A stretch of 64,000 bases of DNA, taken from assembly GCA_002483135.1 (NCBI GenBank), contig DLHI01000025.1, positions 1-64,000 of the forward strand. The letters are read 5' to 3'. How positions within the stretch are numbered: the first letter of the stretch is position 1; the number at the start of each line of letters is the position of its first letter. This document shows positions 42,271-51,808 of the stretch, one piece after another. The DNA comes from Hyphomonadaceae bacterium UBA7672 (GTDB lineage: Bacteria; Pseudomonadota; Alphaproteobacteria; Caulobacterales; Hyphomonadaceae). Made by a program: the position numbers and the translations under genes. The notes below the pieces were generated by a model. The model ran no database searches and was not told where the DNA came from. It worked only from the letters and a program-made list of their open reading frames with translations.

Positions 42271-44316
42271 ATGAGCAACAAACCCATCTCGCTCTTCGAC
42301 CCCGCCATCATGCGCCAGGCGGCCATCGCCGCCTTCGCCAAGATGAACCCGCTGCAGCTCTGGCGTAACCCGGTGATGTTCGCGACCGAACTGGCGGCGC
42401 TTTACGTCCTTGTACTCTTCGTTCGTGACCTGCTGACAGGCGGCGAGGGGGCGGCCTTTGCGGGGCAGATCGCGTTCTGGTTGGCTCTGACAGTGTGGTT
42501 CGCGACATTCGCGGAAGGCGTTGCCGAAGGACGCGGCAAGGCCCAGGCGGCCAGCCTTCGCCGCGCGCGATCAGAGCTGACGGCCCGCCGGATTGTTGAT
42601 GGACAGGCTCAGGCTCCTGTCGCGGCAAGTGATCTTGCTGTCGGCGAACTGGTCGAGGTGGTCGCGGGAGAGCTGATCCCGGCCGACGGCGAAGTCGTCG
42701 AGGGCGTCGCAACCGTCGACGAGAGTGCTATCACCGGCGAAAGCGCTCCTGTGATCCGTGAAGCTGGCGGGGACCGTTCGGCTGTCACGGCAGGAACGCG
42801 TGTTCTGTCGGACCGGATTGCAGTTAAGGTCACTGCAACGCAAGGCGATACGTTCCTTGATCGCATGATCGCGCTGGTCGAAGGCGCATCGCGTCGCAAG
42901 ACGCCGAATGAGATCGCTCTTGGCGTCCTATTGGCTGGCCTGTCGCTGATCTTCGTGATGGCGGTTGCCACCATCCCGGCCTTTGCTGCCTACTCTGGTG
43001 GCGCTGTCAGCGCGGTGGCGCTTGCTTCACTCTTCATCGCGCTTATCCCGACCACGATCGGCGGATTGTTGTCCGCCATCGGCATTGCGGGCATGGATCG
43101 GCTCGTGCGCTTCAATGTGCTCGCAACGTCTGGCCGTGCCGTCGAGGCGGCTGGTGACGTTGATGTACTGCTGCTCGACAAGACCGGCACGATCACGTTG
43201 GGCGATCGCCAGGCCGTGGCCTTCATTCCGGCTCCAGGCGTTGACGAACGCGAACTGGCGGATGCGGCGCAGCTGGCCTCGCTGTCGGACGAAACCCCCG
43301 AAGGCCGCTCGATTGTCGTGCTGGCCAAGGAGCGCTTCGCCATGCGTGGCCGCGACATGACGAATGCGCGCTTTATGCCATTCTCCGCGCAGACGCGGAT
43401 GAGCGGCGTGGACGCTGACGGTGCAACCATACGCAAGGGCGCCGTTGATGCCGTGGTCGCCCACGTCCGCTCAAGGCCCGATGCCGTCGAGGTGTCGCCG
43501 GAGGTTCGCAAGGCGGCTGACAAGGTGGGGCGGGAAGGGGGCACGCCCCTGGCCGTGGCGCGCAATGGGCGTGTGCTTGGCATCGTCCATCTCAAGGATG
43601 TGGTGAAAGGCGGGGTGAAGGAGCGCTTCGCCGAGCTGCGCCGCATGGGTATCCGCACCGTCATGATCACCGGCGACAACCCGCTTACGGCCGCCGCAAT
43701 TGCGGCGGAGGCCGGGGTTGATGATTTCCTTGCCGAAGCGAAGCCCGAAGACAAGCTCGCGCTGATCCGCAAGGAGCAGGCGGCGGGCCGCATGGTGGCC
43801 ATGTGTGGCGACGGTACGAACGACGCGCCGGCTTTGGCTCAGGCGGATGTCGGCGTGGCCATGCAGACAGGCACGCCGGCCGCGCGCGAGGCCGGCAACA
43901 TGGTCGATCTCGACAGCGACCCGACCAAGCTGATCGAGGTGGTGTCCATCGGCAAGCAGTTGCTGATGACGCGCGGCTCCCTCACAACGTTCTCGATCGC
44001 AAACGACGTCGCGAAGTATTTTGCGATCATTCCTGCCTTGTTCGTGGCGCTCTATCCCTCTCTGACGGGAATCGACGTGATGGGCCTATCGAGCGGGCCA
44101 GGCGACAACAGCGCCATCCTGTCGGCGATCATCTTCAACGCGCTCGTCATTCCGGCGTTGATCCCACTGGCGTTGCGGGGGGTGAAGTGGCGTGCGGCGC
44201 CGGCGGGCAAACTGCTGGCGAGGAACCTCGCGATCTACGGCGTGGGCGGGCTGATTGCCCCGTTCATAGGGATCAAGCTGATCGATCTCGTCGTCTCTGG
44301 CGTCGGCTTGGCCTAG
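42271..44316 (+). CDS. kdpB: KdpB, P-type ATPase subunit
   Basis: 681 residues. P-type ATPase marks: the actuator loop ESAITGESAPVIRE, the phosphorylation site DKTGTITLGDR, and the hinge MCGDGTNDAPALAQADVGVA. It powers K+ uptake by ATP hydrolysis as part of KdpFABC. Length and domains are normal. It follows kdpA by 11 bases. Confidence 0.99.
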   Translation: MSNKPISLFDPAIMRQAAIAAFAKMNPLQLWRNPVMFATELAALYVLVLFVRDLLTGGEGAAFAGQIAFWLALTVWFATFAEGVAEGRGKAQAASLRRARSELTARRIVDGQAQAPVAASDLAVGELVEVVAGELIPADGEVVEGVATVDESAITGESAPVIREAGGDRSAVTAGTRVLSDRIAVKVTATQGDTFLDRMIALVEGASRRKTPNEIALGVLLAGLSLIFVMAVATIPAFAAYSGGAVSAVALASLFIALIPTTIGGLLSAIGIAGMDRLVRFNVLATSGRAVEAAGDVDVLLLDKTGTITLGDRQAVAFIPAPGVDERELADAAQLASLSDETPEGRSIVVLAKERFAMRGRDMTNARFMPFSAQTRMSGVDADGATIRKGAVDAVVAHVRSRPDAVEVSPEVRKAADKVGREGGTPLAVARNGRVLGIVHLKDVVKGGVKERFAELRRMGIRTVMITGDNPLTAAAIAAEAGVDDFLAEAKPEDKLALIRKEQAAGRMVAMCGDGTNDAPALAQADVGVAMQTGTPAAREAGNMVDLDSDPTKLIEVVSIGKQLLMTRGSLTTFSIANDVAKYFAIIPALFVALYPSLTGIDVMGLSSGPGDNSAILSAIIFNALVIPALIPLALRGVKWRAAPAGKLLARNLAIYGVGGLIAPFIGIKLIDLVVSGVGLA

Positions 44317-44326
44317 GAGAATTCAC

Positions 44327-44896
44327 ATGCTGAAACATGTTCGTCCTGCTGTCGTCCTTCTGGCGCTCTTCACGCTGCTCACCGGTCTGGTCTATCCGCT
44401 CGCCATGACCGGGATAGGTCAGGCAGCCTTCAACCGGCAGGCCAATGGCTCGCCAGTTGAAAGAGACGGGGCGATCGTTGGATCCAGCCTGATCGGTCAG
44501 CAGTTCACGCGACCCGAGTATTTCTGGGGCCGTCCGTCGGCGGCCGGCGCCGGTTACGATGGTCGATCATCGTCGGGTTCAAACCTCGGGCCTTCGTCTC
44601 AGGCACTGTCCGATCGCATCAAGGCGGAAGCAGAGCGCTATGGCGTCCCCGCAAGCGACATTCCGCCAGACCTGCTGACGGCTTCCGGATCGGGGCTTGA
44701 TCCCCATATCTCTCCTGCTGCGGCCCGCTTCCAGCTCGCTCGCGTGGCTGAAGCCCGCGGTCTGGGGGAAAATGTGGTCGCCGGCCTGATTGACGCGCAA
44801 GTCGAGACGCCGTCCCTTGGCGTGATCGGAGAAGAACAGGTCAATGTGCTCGAACTCAATCTCGCATTGGATGCGCTGGACCGGGCGCCGAACTGA
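44327..44896 (+). CDS. kdpC: KdpC, accessory subunit
   Basis: 189 residues. One N-terminal membrane helix (VVLLALFTLLTGLVYPLAMT) and a periplasmic domain with GSSLIGQQFTRPEYFWGRPS, YDGRSSSGSNLGPSS and GLDPHISPAAARFQLARVA. KdpC is needed for high-affinity pumping and probably raises nucleotide or K+ affinity of the complex. It is 10 bases after kdpB and intact. Confidence 0.98.
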   Translation: MLKHVRPAVVLLALFTLLTGLVYPLAMTGIGQAAFNRQANGSPVERDGAIVGSSLIGQQFTRPEYFWGRPSAAGAGYDGRSSSGSNLGPSSQALSDRIKAEAERYGVPASDIPPDLLTASGSGLDPHISPAAARFQLARVAEARGLGENVVAGLIDAQVETPSLGVIGEEQVNVLELNLALDALDRAPN

Positions 44897-44904
44897 GACG
44901 CTGC

Positions 44905-47562
44905 ATGCCTGAGTCTGCCGAAAGACGACCATCGCCCGACGCGCTGCTGGAACAGGCGAAGGCGGAATCGCGCGGCAAGCTGAAGATCTATCTCGGTGCG
45001 GCTCCCGGCGTCGGCAAGACGTTCGAGATGTTGTCGGACTCCCGCAAGAGGCGCCTTGAAGGTGCTGATGTGGTCGCGGGCGTGATCGAGACACATGGCC
45101 GCTCCGAAACCGCCGCCCTGATCGAGGGGTTGGAGATTGTGCCGAAGCGACAGGTCGGAACAGCCGGCCGCGCGCTGGTCGAGATGGATCTCGATGCCTT
45201 GCTGGCTCGCAAACCCGAAATCGCGCTTGTCGACGAGTTGGCGCACACCAACGTGGAGGGATCGCGCCATCCCAAGCGATGGATGGACGTGGACGAGCTG
45301 CTCGCCGCGGGCATTGACGTCTGGTCCACCCTCAACGTCCAGCACATCGAAAGCCTCAACGATGTTGTCGCCCGCATCACGCGGGTGCGCGTCCGCGAAA
45401 CCGTTCCCGATGCGGTGCTGGAGCGCGCAGACGAAATCGAACTTATCGACCTGACGCCCGATGAACTCATCGAGCGGCTGAAGCAGGGCAAGGTCTACGC
45501 TCCCGATCAGGCTCAACGCGCGCTGCGCCATTACTTTGCACCGGGTAATCTATCGGCGTTGCGCGAACTCGCCATGCGCCGCGCTGCTGACACGATCGAC
45601 GAGCAGGTTCGCGGACATCGCAAGGCGCAGGGCGAGGATGCGCCATGGGCGGCCGGTGAACGGCTACTTGTATGCATAGATGAACGCGAGGCCTCGGCCG
45701 AAGTCGTACGTCACGCCAAGCGCCAGGCCGATCGGAGCAAGGCGCCCTGGATGGCCGTGCATGTCGAGACCGCACGAAGCGCCCGCCTCACCGAGCCCGA
45801 GCGCATGCGCCTCTCCGAAAACCTTCGTCTGGCAGAGCGCCTTGGCGCCGAAACGGCAACTCTGCCGGGTGACGCCGTCGCTGAAACCCTGCTCGCCTAC
45901 GCGCGCGACCAGAACGTCACCCAGATCATCGTCGGCAAGGCAAAGCGCTCGATTGTCTTCGAAGCGATCTTCGGCTCGGTTGTTCGGCAACTGATAGACC
46001 GGTCCGGCAGCATTCCGGTCGAGGTCATACCTGAGACGTCCGAGCGCAGCGCCAAGGCGCTGTTTCCACTATCCGCAGCCTGGCCTGCGTTGACATCGCG
46101 AGGCGTAGCCGAAGCGCTGGCGATGACAATCGTTGCGACGCTGGTCGCATGGCCGCTTGACGTATGGCTTGGCGTATCAAATCTCACGCTCGTCTACCTG
46201 GCGAGCGTGCTCGTAAGTGCGCTGACACGCGGGCTATGGGCTGGTCTGATCACCGGCATTGCCTCGGCGCTGGCGTTCAACTGGTTTTACACCGAGCCGC
46301 GCTATACGTTCACAGTGGCAGATCCGGACAACGTCCTTGCTATCCTGGCATTCTCCGGCGCGGCGTTCGTTGTCTCCATTCTTGCTGGGCGAGCACGGCA
46401 GCAGACGCTCGCGGCACGCACCGAGGCCAAGACGTCGCGCGAGCTCTTCGGCCTGTCGCGGCAACTCACATCGGCCAAGTCCGAGGATGAAGCCGCAGAA
46501 TCACTCGCCCGCTATGTGGCCCGGGCCTTCGATGTCGAGTGCGTTGTGCTTGCCCGGGTCGGCTTCAGCGACTTGCGCCTTGCAGGTGCATCTGCCGAGA
46601 AGCTTGAACTGAGCGAGGCCGACATGGCGGCGGCGCGCTGGACGTCGGAGAAGGGCGAGCCGACGGGTCGCGGCGCGGACACGCTTCCGGGCGCTCGCTG
46701 GCTGTTCCTGCCACTGCGGACGTCCCGTCTGGTCGCCGGAGTCGTTGGAGTAGCCCGCGCGAACCCGCTCTCGCCGGGGGAGCGGCGCCGCCTTGCGGCC
46801 ATGGGCGACCAGACCGCCACGGCGCTGGAGCGCGCGCACGTGGCACAGGCGCTGGAAGAAAGCCGCATTGAAACCGAGGCGGAGCGTCTACGCGGGACGA
46901 TGTTGGCGTCTCTCAGCCATGACCTGCGCACACCGATTGCCGGAATCCTCGGCGCTGCTTCAAGTCTTCGCGCCTATGGAGATCGCCACGATCCGCCAAC
47001 GCGGGATGGCTTGCTTGCATCGATAGAGGACGAAGCGGCGCGTATGCAGCGCTATGTCGAAAAGCTGCTCGACATGACCCGTCTGGACGCCGGCAGCATC
47101 GAAGCTCACCTCGAACCGCTCGATCCGTCCGATGTGCTGGCGGCTGTCGCATCCCGTGCCGGCGCGCTCGCCGAAGACAGAAAAATCCGTCTGGACGTGG
47201 AGGCTGATCTGCCCATGGTACGCGCAGACGCGGCCTTGCTCGATCAGGCGTTGTTCAACCTTGTGGAGAATGCCTTGGCTCACGCGGCCAGCGGAGAGAT
47301 CGTGGTCGGAGCCACGCGGTCACGAAGCGGTGTGGCCTTCACGGTCGCTGACGAAGGCCAAGGCATCGCACCGGGCGATGAGGTGCGCATCTTTGAACGC
47401 TTTGCGCGAGCCGCATCGTCTGGGGTCAATGGCACAGGGCTCGGGCTTGCAATCGTGAGGGGCTTCGCGTCCTTGATGGGAGCACAGGTGTCTGCCCGCA
47501 ACCGCAACGACAGAAGCGGGGCGGTTTTCACCATCGCGTTTCCTGCAGAAAGCCTGGCATGA
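44905..47562 (+). CDS. kdpD: KdpD sensor histidine kinase
   Basis: 885 residues. The KdpD domain has a Walker A (GAAPGVGKTFEML) at about 31-43 and a Walker B-like region (ALVDELAHTNVEGSRHPKRW). A universal-stress-like domain spans about 245-370. Four membrane helices lie at about 395-500, followed by a GAF-like region. HisKA with phospho-His is in SLSHDLRTPIAGILG near 670, and the HATPase domain ends GTGLGLAIVRGFASL. It senses low K+/turgor and phosphorylates KdpE. Its stop overlaps the kdpE start by 4 bases. Confidence 0.98.
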   Translation: MPESAERRPSPDALLEQAKAESRGKLKIYLGAAPGVGKTFEMLSDSRKRRLEGADVVAGVIETHGRSETAALIEGLEIVPKRQVGTAGRALVEMDLDALLARKPEIALVDELAHTNVEGSRHPKRWMDVDELLAAGIDVWSTLNVQHIESLNDVVARITRVRVRETVPDAVLERADEIELIDLTPDELIERLKQGKVYAPDQAQRALRHYFAPGNLSALRELAMRRAADTIDEQVRGHRKAQGEDAPWAAGERLLVCIDEREASAEVVRHAKRQADRSKAPWMAVHVETARSARLTEPERMRLSENLRLAERLGAETATLPGDAVAETLLAYARDQNVTQIIVGKAKRSIVFEAIFGSVVRQLIDRSGSIPVEVIPETSERSAKALFPLSAAWPALTSRGVAEALAMTIVATLVAWPLDVWLGVSNLTLVYLASVLVSALTRGLWAGLITGIASALAFNWFYTEPRYTFTVADPDNVLAILAFSGAAFVVSILAGRARQQTLAARTEAKTSRELFGLSRQLTSAKSEDEAAESLARYVARAFDVECVVLARVGFSDLRLAGASAEKLELSEADMAAARWTSEKGEPTGRGADTLPGARWLFLPLRTSRLVAGVVGVARANPLSPGERRRLAAMGDQTATALERAHVAQALEESRIETEAERLRGTMLASLSHDLRTPIAGILGAASSLRAYGDRHDPPTRDGLLASIEDEAARMQRYVEKLLDMTRLDAGSIEAHLEPLDPSDVLAAVASRAGALAEDRKIRLDVEADLPMVRADAALLDQALFNLVENALAHAASGEIVVGATRSRSGVAFTVADEGQGIAPGDEVRIFERFARAASSGVNGTGLGLAIVRGFASLMGAQVSARNRNDRSGAVFTIAFPAESLA

Positions 47563-48278
47563 GCGACCATTCGGAAAGGCGTTCGCCCGGTCAGCGCCTG
47601 CGGGCGCTGATTGTCGACGACGAAGCGGCGATCAGGCGCTTTTTGCGGTCCGTTCTGGTTGCGGAAGCATTTGACGTGGAAGAGGCTAGCGATATCGCTG
47701 GCGCGTTGAAACTTGCTGCCGGACTGAGGTTCGACCTCGCCGTGCTCGATCTTGGGTTGCCGGATGGCAACGGCGCGGATCTGATCGCGCCGATGCGGGC
47801 GGCAGGCGCCCCTGCCGTAATCGTCCTCTCCGCACTCGACGACGAGCCGCGCAAGGTTGCCGCGCTCGATGCAGGCGCAGATGATTTCGTGTCAAAGCCG
47901 TTTGGCGTCGCAGAGTTTATGGCCCGCGTTCGGGCAGCTTTGCGCCACCGGGTCCAGATGCAGGGCGGCCCACCCGTTTACAACGATGGCCGTCTCAGCG
48001 TCGATCTTGCCCGTCGTATTGTGACTGTAGCCGGTGTCGATCCAAGATTGACGCCACGGGAATACAGCCTGCTGCATGAGCTAATCCTGCACGAGGGCAA
48101 GGTGCTTACCCATCGGCATCTGTTGACCAGGGCCTGGGACGGAAGCGACGCCGATGTTCAGGCCCTCAGAGTCCATATCCGGCATCTTCGGCAGAAGATC
48201 GAGCCTCGGCCCGATCAGCCGAGCCACGTACTGACCGAGCCAGGCGTCGGCTATCGTTTTGTCCGCACTGAAGAATGA
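47559..48278 (+). CDS. kdpE: KdpE response regulator
   Basis: 239 residues. Receiver domain with DD near residue 21 (ALIVDDEAAIRRFL) and the phospho-Asp in DLAVLDLGLPDG. The OmpR-type winged helix C-terminus ends LRVHIRHLRQKIE and TEPGVGYRFV. It activates the kdp operon when phosphorylated by KdpD, probably at the phased repeats near 40.3 kb. The first ~10 residues are an extra polar stretch; a later start is possible but less well supported because of the kdpD overlap. Confidence 0.97.
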   Translation: MSDHSERRSPGQRLRALIVDDEAAIRRFLRSVLVAEAFDVEEASDIAGALKLAAGLRFDLAVLDLGLPDGNGADLIAPMRAAGAPAVIVLSALDDEPRKVAALDAGADDFVSKPFGVAEFMARVRAALRHRVQMQGGPPVYNDGRLSVDLARRIVTVAGVDPRLTPREYSLLHELILHEGKVLTHRHLLTRAWDGSDADVQALRVHIRHLRQKIEPRPDQPSHVLTEPGVGYRFVRTEE

Positions 48279-48978
48279 CGGCAATCAGCGATTTCCCGCC
48301 TTTGACCCGCGCCGTCCAACGTCAGGTCTATTGCTGGCCCTCGGTGATGAGGGGCAGGCGAGACCGCGCGCGACGCGTTCGTGGCGCCTGCCTGCTAGGC
48401 AGAATTCCACGACCTGATCGCCAGCGGTCCCTCCATGTCGATCTTGCGCGGACAAACAACTCTTCGCCATGTGGCTGGTGTTTTCTGCGGGCAACCGTGG
48501 ACACGACAATAGACCTTGCGGGGCTAAGGACGCTTGTCCGAAGTCTCTTCTCGCGCTCGCGGGTTGAGAATTGGCAGCTGGGTAGCTTTCGGCGAACCAG
48601 ACCGTCGCGGGCGCGCACCACCGTTACAGCCTGATACGGCTCGTTCTTTGCGGCGAGCGTTTGTTTGAGCGCTGGCAAGATCCTCCTCCGCGCTTCAAGT
48701 GTCTCGGCCGCGATCTGACGAAGCTGATTGGGACCGCTTTGCAACTCGGTACACTCGCCTTCGCGATCTCAAAGCGGTCGAGAAACGTGACCGCGGGTTC
48801 GCATGGACTCGATGGGGTCCCGCTGTCAGAATAACGCTACCTTGTCTCTGGGATGGGCCATGGTTGTTGGCTTCCCGGGGGCCCTTCGCAATATGTTGAA
48901 AGGCCTGTCTTCATCTCAAGGCTGCCGATTCGAAGTCGGGCGGCGCGTTTTGAATGCAATGCCTTCAGTTTTCTGGTT
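48279..48978. other. 700-base spacer after kdpE
   Basis: No convincing intact gene. Frames here have uneven composition. A reverse-strand stretch (48550-48744) reads like decayed coding sequence but matches nothing I recognise. The second copy of the 50-base repeat lies at 48836-48885. The region looks like eroded mobile or cargo DNA. Confidence 0.5.
48836..48885. repeat. 50-base dispersed repeat, copy 2
   Basis: About 80 percent identical to 39376-39425 with no gaps. Similarity stops sharply on the right side. Confidence 0.5.
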
Positions 48979-50181
48979 TCACCTCCAGGGGTCGGAAAGC
49001 CTGGGGTCGGCCAGGAAGACTTCGTCCGTAAGCGACTTGAGAAAGGCGATTACATCCTCGCGCTCCTGTGTGGATAGAGCAAAACCGGATACCAGCGGAT
49101 TCTTCAACGGGCTCGCGCGGCCATCTCCGGCATTGCGCTCTCCGCCAGGTATAAGCCGCCCGCCCGCCGCGTAGTGATCAAGTACCGCCGTAAGGGTCGG
49201 CAGTGACCCGTCGTGCATGTAGGGTGCGGTTACCGCGATGTTCCTCAGGCTGGGGACTTTGAAGCGACCCGTGTCTTCATGTCGTCCTGTGAGCGCCGCC
49301 ATGCCGATGTTGTCGACAGGATATCCCCCACGACCGTCAACATTATAGAGGCCGTTGTTCTGGAAGTTTGTGGCAGGGCGTCCCGCGCCATCTACATCGC
49401 CATTGAACCTGGGGCCGCTGTGACAGGCGTGGCAATTCAGCCGTTCTCCCATGAACAATGCCTCGCCACGTTTGGCGGACTCGGAGATGGCGTCCGCACG
49501 GCCGCCGAAGCGGTATTCATCGTACGATGATCGTGCGGAAACCAGCGTTCGCTCAAACGCGCCGAGCGCTGCAGTGATCGATTTCAGTGTGATCTGTCCT
49601 GCTTCGTCCGGGAATGCCCTCGTGAAGAGATCGCGATAGATGGGATCGCCAGACAGAGCAGCAACAAGCTCGTTCTGTCTGCCGTCCATCCCCATCTCAA
49701 TCGGATGGCGTCCGAACATGGGGGTTCGGGCCTGGAGTTCGAGAGAGTCGAGATAGGGATTTGCCCAGGTCAGGGATGGAGCGTAACCAACATTGGCAAG
49801 CGCCATCGTGTTGCGCGCGGTCAGTTCTCCGGTGACGCCCCATGAGAAGGGAGCTGCATCGGAGAAGCTGCGCGCCTGCTGATGGCAGCTGGCGCAGGAG
49901 CGCATGGAGTCAGCCGCCAGCCGTCCATCGTAGAACAAGTGTCGCCCGAGCTCGACTTTTGCCTTCGTTGTCGGGTTCGCAATTGGATCGGGAGGCGGCT
50001 CCATCCACGATGGGAGATCCCAGTCGTAGTCATCGTCAAGCGCTGCGCCTGACGGCGACTGATGCTCCTCCGCTTCCGTGCCGTCCGCTGGCGGCTGTGC
50101 TGAGCTATCCGGCCACAAGACCGACACTGCAAGCACCGCCACCAGACCAAGTGACAACAGGCTTTTTCTCACATGGATCAC
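48979..50181 (-). CDS. Di-haem cytochrome c peroxidase (MauG/CcpA family)
   Basis: 400 residues from a GTG at 50181 with GGAGT 5 bases upstream. The alternatives are ATG 50229 and GTG 50172. A hydrophobic N-terminal segment (SLLSLGLVAVLAVSVLW) targets it to the periplasm. Two haem sites: SCASCH at about 94-99 and CHACH in ERLNCHACHSGPRFNGDVDG. Other family marks are LFYDGRLAADS, NTMALANVGYAPSLTWANPY and KVPSLRNIAVTAPYMHDGSL. It either reduces hydrogen peroxide or, as MauG relatives do, oxidises a protein or substrate. It is last in a four-gene operon, 86 bases after the DUF1501 gene. Confidence 0.92.
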   Translation of the reverse strand: MIHVRKSLLSLGLVAVLAVSVLWPDSSAQPPADGTEAEEHQSPSGAALDDDYDWDLPSWMEPPPDPIANPTTKAKVELGRHLFYDGRLAADSMRSCASCHQQARSFSDAAPFSWGVTGELTARNTMALANVGYAPSLTWANPYLDSLELQARTPMFGRHPIEMGMDGRQNELVAALSGDPIYRDLFTRAFPDEAGQITLKSITAALGAFERTLVSARSSYDEYRFGGRADAISESAKRGEALFMGERLNCHACHSGPRFNGDVDGAGRPATNFQNNGLYNVDGRGGYPVDNIGMAALTGRHEDTGRFKVPSLRNIAVTAPYMHDGSLPTLTAVLDHYAAGGRLIPGGERNAGDGRASPLKNPLVSGFALSTQEREDVIAFLKSLTDEVFLADPRLSDPWR

Positions 50182-50267
50182 GTAGGACTCCACGTTGTCG
50201 GGAGGTGACTCGCCCTCCCAATACTTCATGCCGCGCCGACGGGCTGAAACGTATTCGGTGCGCCGGA

Positions 50268-51788
50268 CTACGCCTGCCGTCGCATGGCGCGCATGTCGGG
50301 CAGGTTGCTGCCGGCCGTGTCGATGCCGAGTGCGTGAGCGATGCCGGAGTACATTTCCGGTTCGGTCATGTGCCGTCCAGGCTCGGGTTTGCCCGTTGTT
50401 GGGTCGAACCCGTAGGTGAGCATGTCGTCGACATTGATGCCGCCAAGGACGCGACCGCCATTGGCGAGTGGCGAGACGATCAGGGAGCCGTTGTTCAGAT
50501 CGTGACCCGAGCCAAACGTCATAGCGTTGTCGGGACGGCGGCGTGTCCGGCCGAACTCGGTGGCGAAGTAGATCATGGACCGGTCCCAGAAGCTCTGGCC
50601 ATCCCGGAACTCTTCCGACTTCAGCAGCGAGATCAGACGTTCTGCGATGGACAGTTGCCTGTTCCACATCACGGCCTGGACCTGGCGGTTGGCCTGGTGG
50701 GAGAAGTCGAACGAGATCGGCGGGTTGACGATGTCGCCTTCGCCAAGGCCGCCTTCGCCGAGCTTGACGCCCTTCTTGAACACGGCGCTGCCCTCTGGTC
50801 CCAACGTGACAGTGACCGATACGCCATAGCGGAGAAGCATGAAGGCCAGCGCAGCCTGCGCCTCCAGCGGGTCGAACTCGTAGTTGGGGAAGGTTTCGCG
50901 AACTTTCTGTCCGATTGCGGAGCCCTGCAGACCGTGCGCCGCCAGGGGCATCTCCTCGGAGTCCGGGAACAGCATCAGTTTTGTGATGAGATCCTCGGCC
51001 TCCACGCCGCGCAGCGCATCACCTCGGATATTGGTCCAGTGCTTGACCCGCTGGCTGCCGCTGAACGTGCGGAAGAAGTCGGACGAGGGATCGAGACGTT
51101 CATTGCGGAACTTCCGGGCGGCCTCGAAGAGCTTGCGATCGGGCGCGCCGGCGATTCCCTTGTATCCATCCAGAGACAGCGGCCACAGGTTCGGCGTTGG
51201 CGCGCGCTCGCCATAGACATAGGCCGGCAGCGTATTGTCGGTGCCACGTTCCGTGAACCCGGTGCCGTTGACCAGATGCACGTTGGGGATCGCATAGCCA
51301 GCGCCGTAGGTGAGGGCGACCGCTTCCTGCAAGGTGCGGCCATGCCAGGCTGCGTTGCCATTGATCGAGCGCTGCTGGGCGACGAAGTGGTTCACGCTGG
51401 TGCCTGTATGCGTGACCACCATCATGTCGTTCTGGTGTTTCCGCGCGAAGTTCGACTGATTGGCTGTGAACGCCGCCGGAATGGCTCCGATCGAGGGGCC
51501 CTTCATATCGATGGCCCGGAACTCGCCGATCGTCTGGACCATGTCGTCCGGATAGGCGTTCAGCGCTTTCGCGTTCGGCACTTCCGACTCGCGACGCGAG
51601 AGGAAGGAGTCGACCTGACTGGCGCCCCCGAATGAACTGAGCACGATGAGGAAGCGCGGGTTCTTTGCGCGCTCGATCATCACCTCCTGGGCGAAGGCGT
51701 CCTGCGGCGCGCGCGCCGCGATGAAGGCTCCGGTGGCGCCGAGTGAGGCGGTGCGGAGGAAGTTCCGGCGTGACAGATGCTTTGGCAT
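50268..51788 (-). CDS. DUF1501 family Tat-exported protein
   Basis: 506 residues. The Tat signal HLSRRNFLRTASLGATGAFI is cleaved near QDAFAQ. The mature domain belongs to the DUF1501 group with a sulfatase/phosphatase-like fold: FLIVLSSFGGASQVDSFL, MMVVTHTGTSVNHFVAQQRS, YATEFGRTRRRPDNAMTFGS (as FATEFGRT) and GHDLNNGSLIVSPLANGG. DUF1501 proteins usually appear next to DUF1800 or DUF1592-type cytochromes, and their chemistry is unproven. It follows the lipoprotein gene by 20 bases. Confidence 0.88.
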   Translation of the reverse strand: MPKHLSRRNFLRTASLGATGAFIAARAPQDAFAQEVMIERAKNPRFLIVLSSFGGASQVDSFLSRRESEVPNAKALNAYPDDMVQTIGEFRAIDMKGPSIGAIPAAFTANQSNFARKHQNDMMVVTHTGTSVNHFVAQQRSINGNAAWHGRTLQEAVALTYGAGYAIPNVHLVNGTGFTERGTDNTLPAYVYGERAPTPNLWPLSLDGYKGIAGAPDRKLFEAARKFRNERLDPSSDFFRTFSGSQRVKHWTNIRGDALRGVEAEDLITKLMLFPDSEEMPLAAHGLQGSAIGQKVRETFPNYEFDPLEAQAALAFMLLRYGVSVTVTLGPEGSAVFKKGVKLGEGGLGEGDIVNPPISFDFSHQANRQVQAVMWNRQLSIAERLISLLKSEEFRDGQSFWDRSMIYFATEFGRTRRRPDNAMTFGSGHDLNNGSLIVSPLANGGRVLGGINVDDMLTYGFDPTTGKPEPGRHMTEPEMYSGIAHALGIDTAGSNLPDMRAMRRQA

Positions 51789-51808
51789 GACAGTTTGTCC
51801 TGATCTGA

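Noticed and set aside
48275..48634. 119-residue frame after kdpE
   Set aside because: Irregular composition rich in Arg and Ser, and no ribosome site or family match. Treated as eroded spacer.
49842..51635. 597-residue open frame antisense to the DUF1501 gene
   Set aside because: Runs across two real genes on the other strand and shows no domain.
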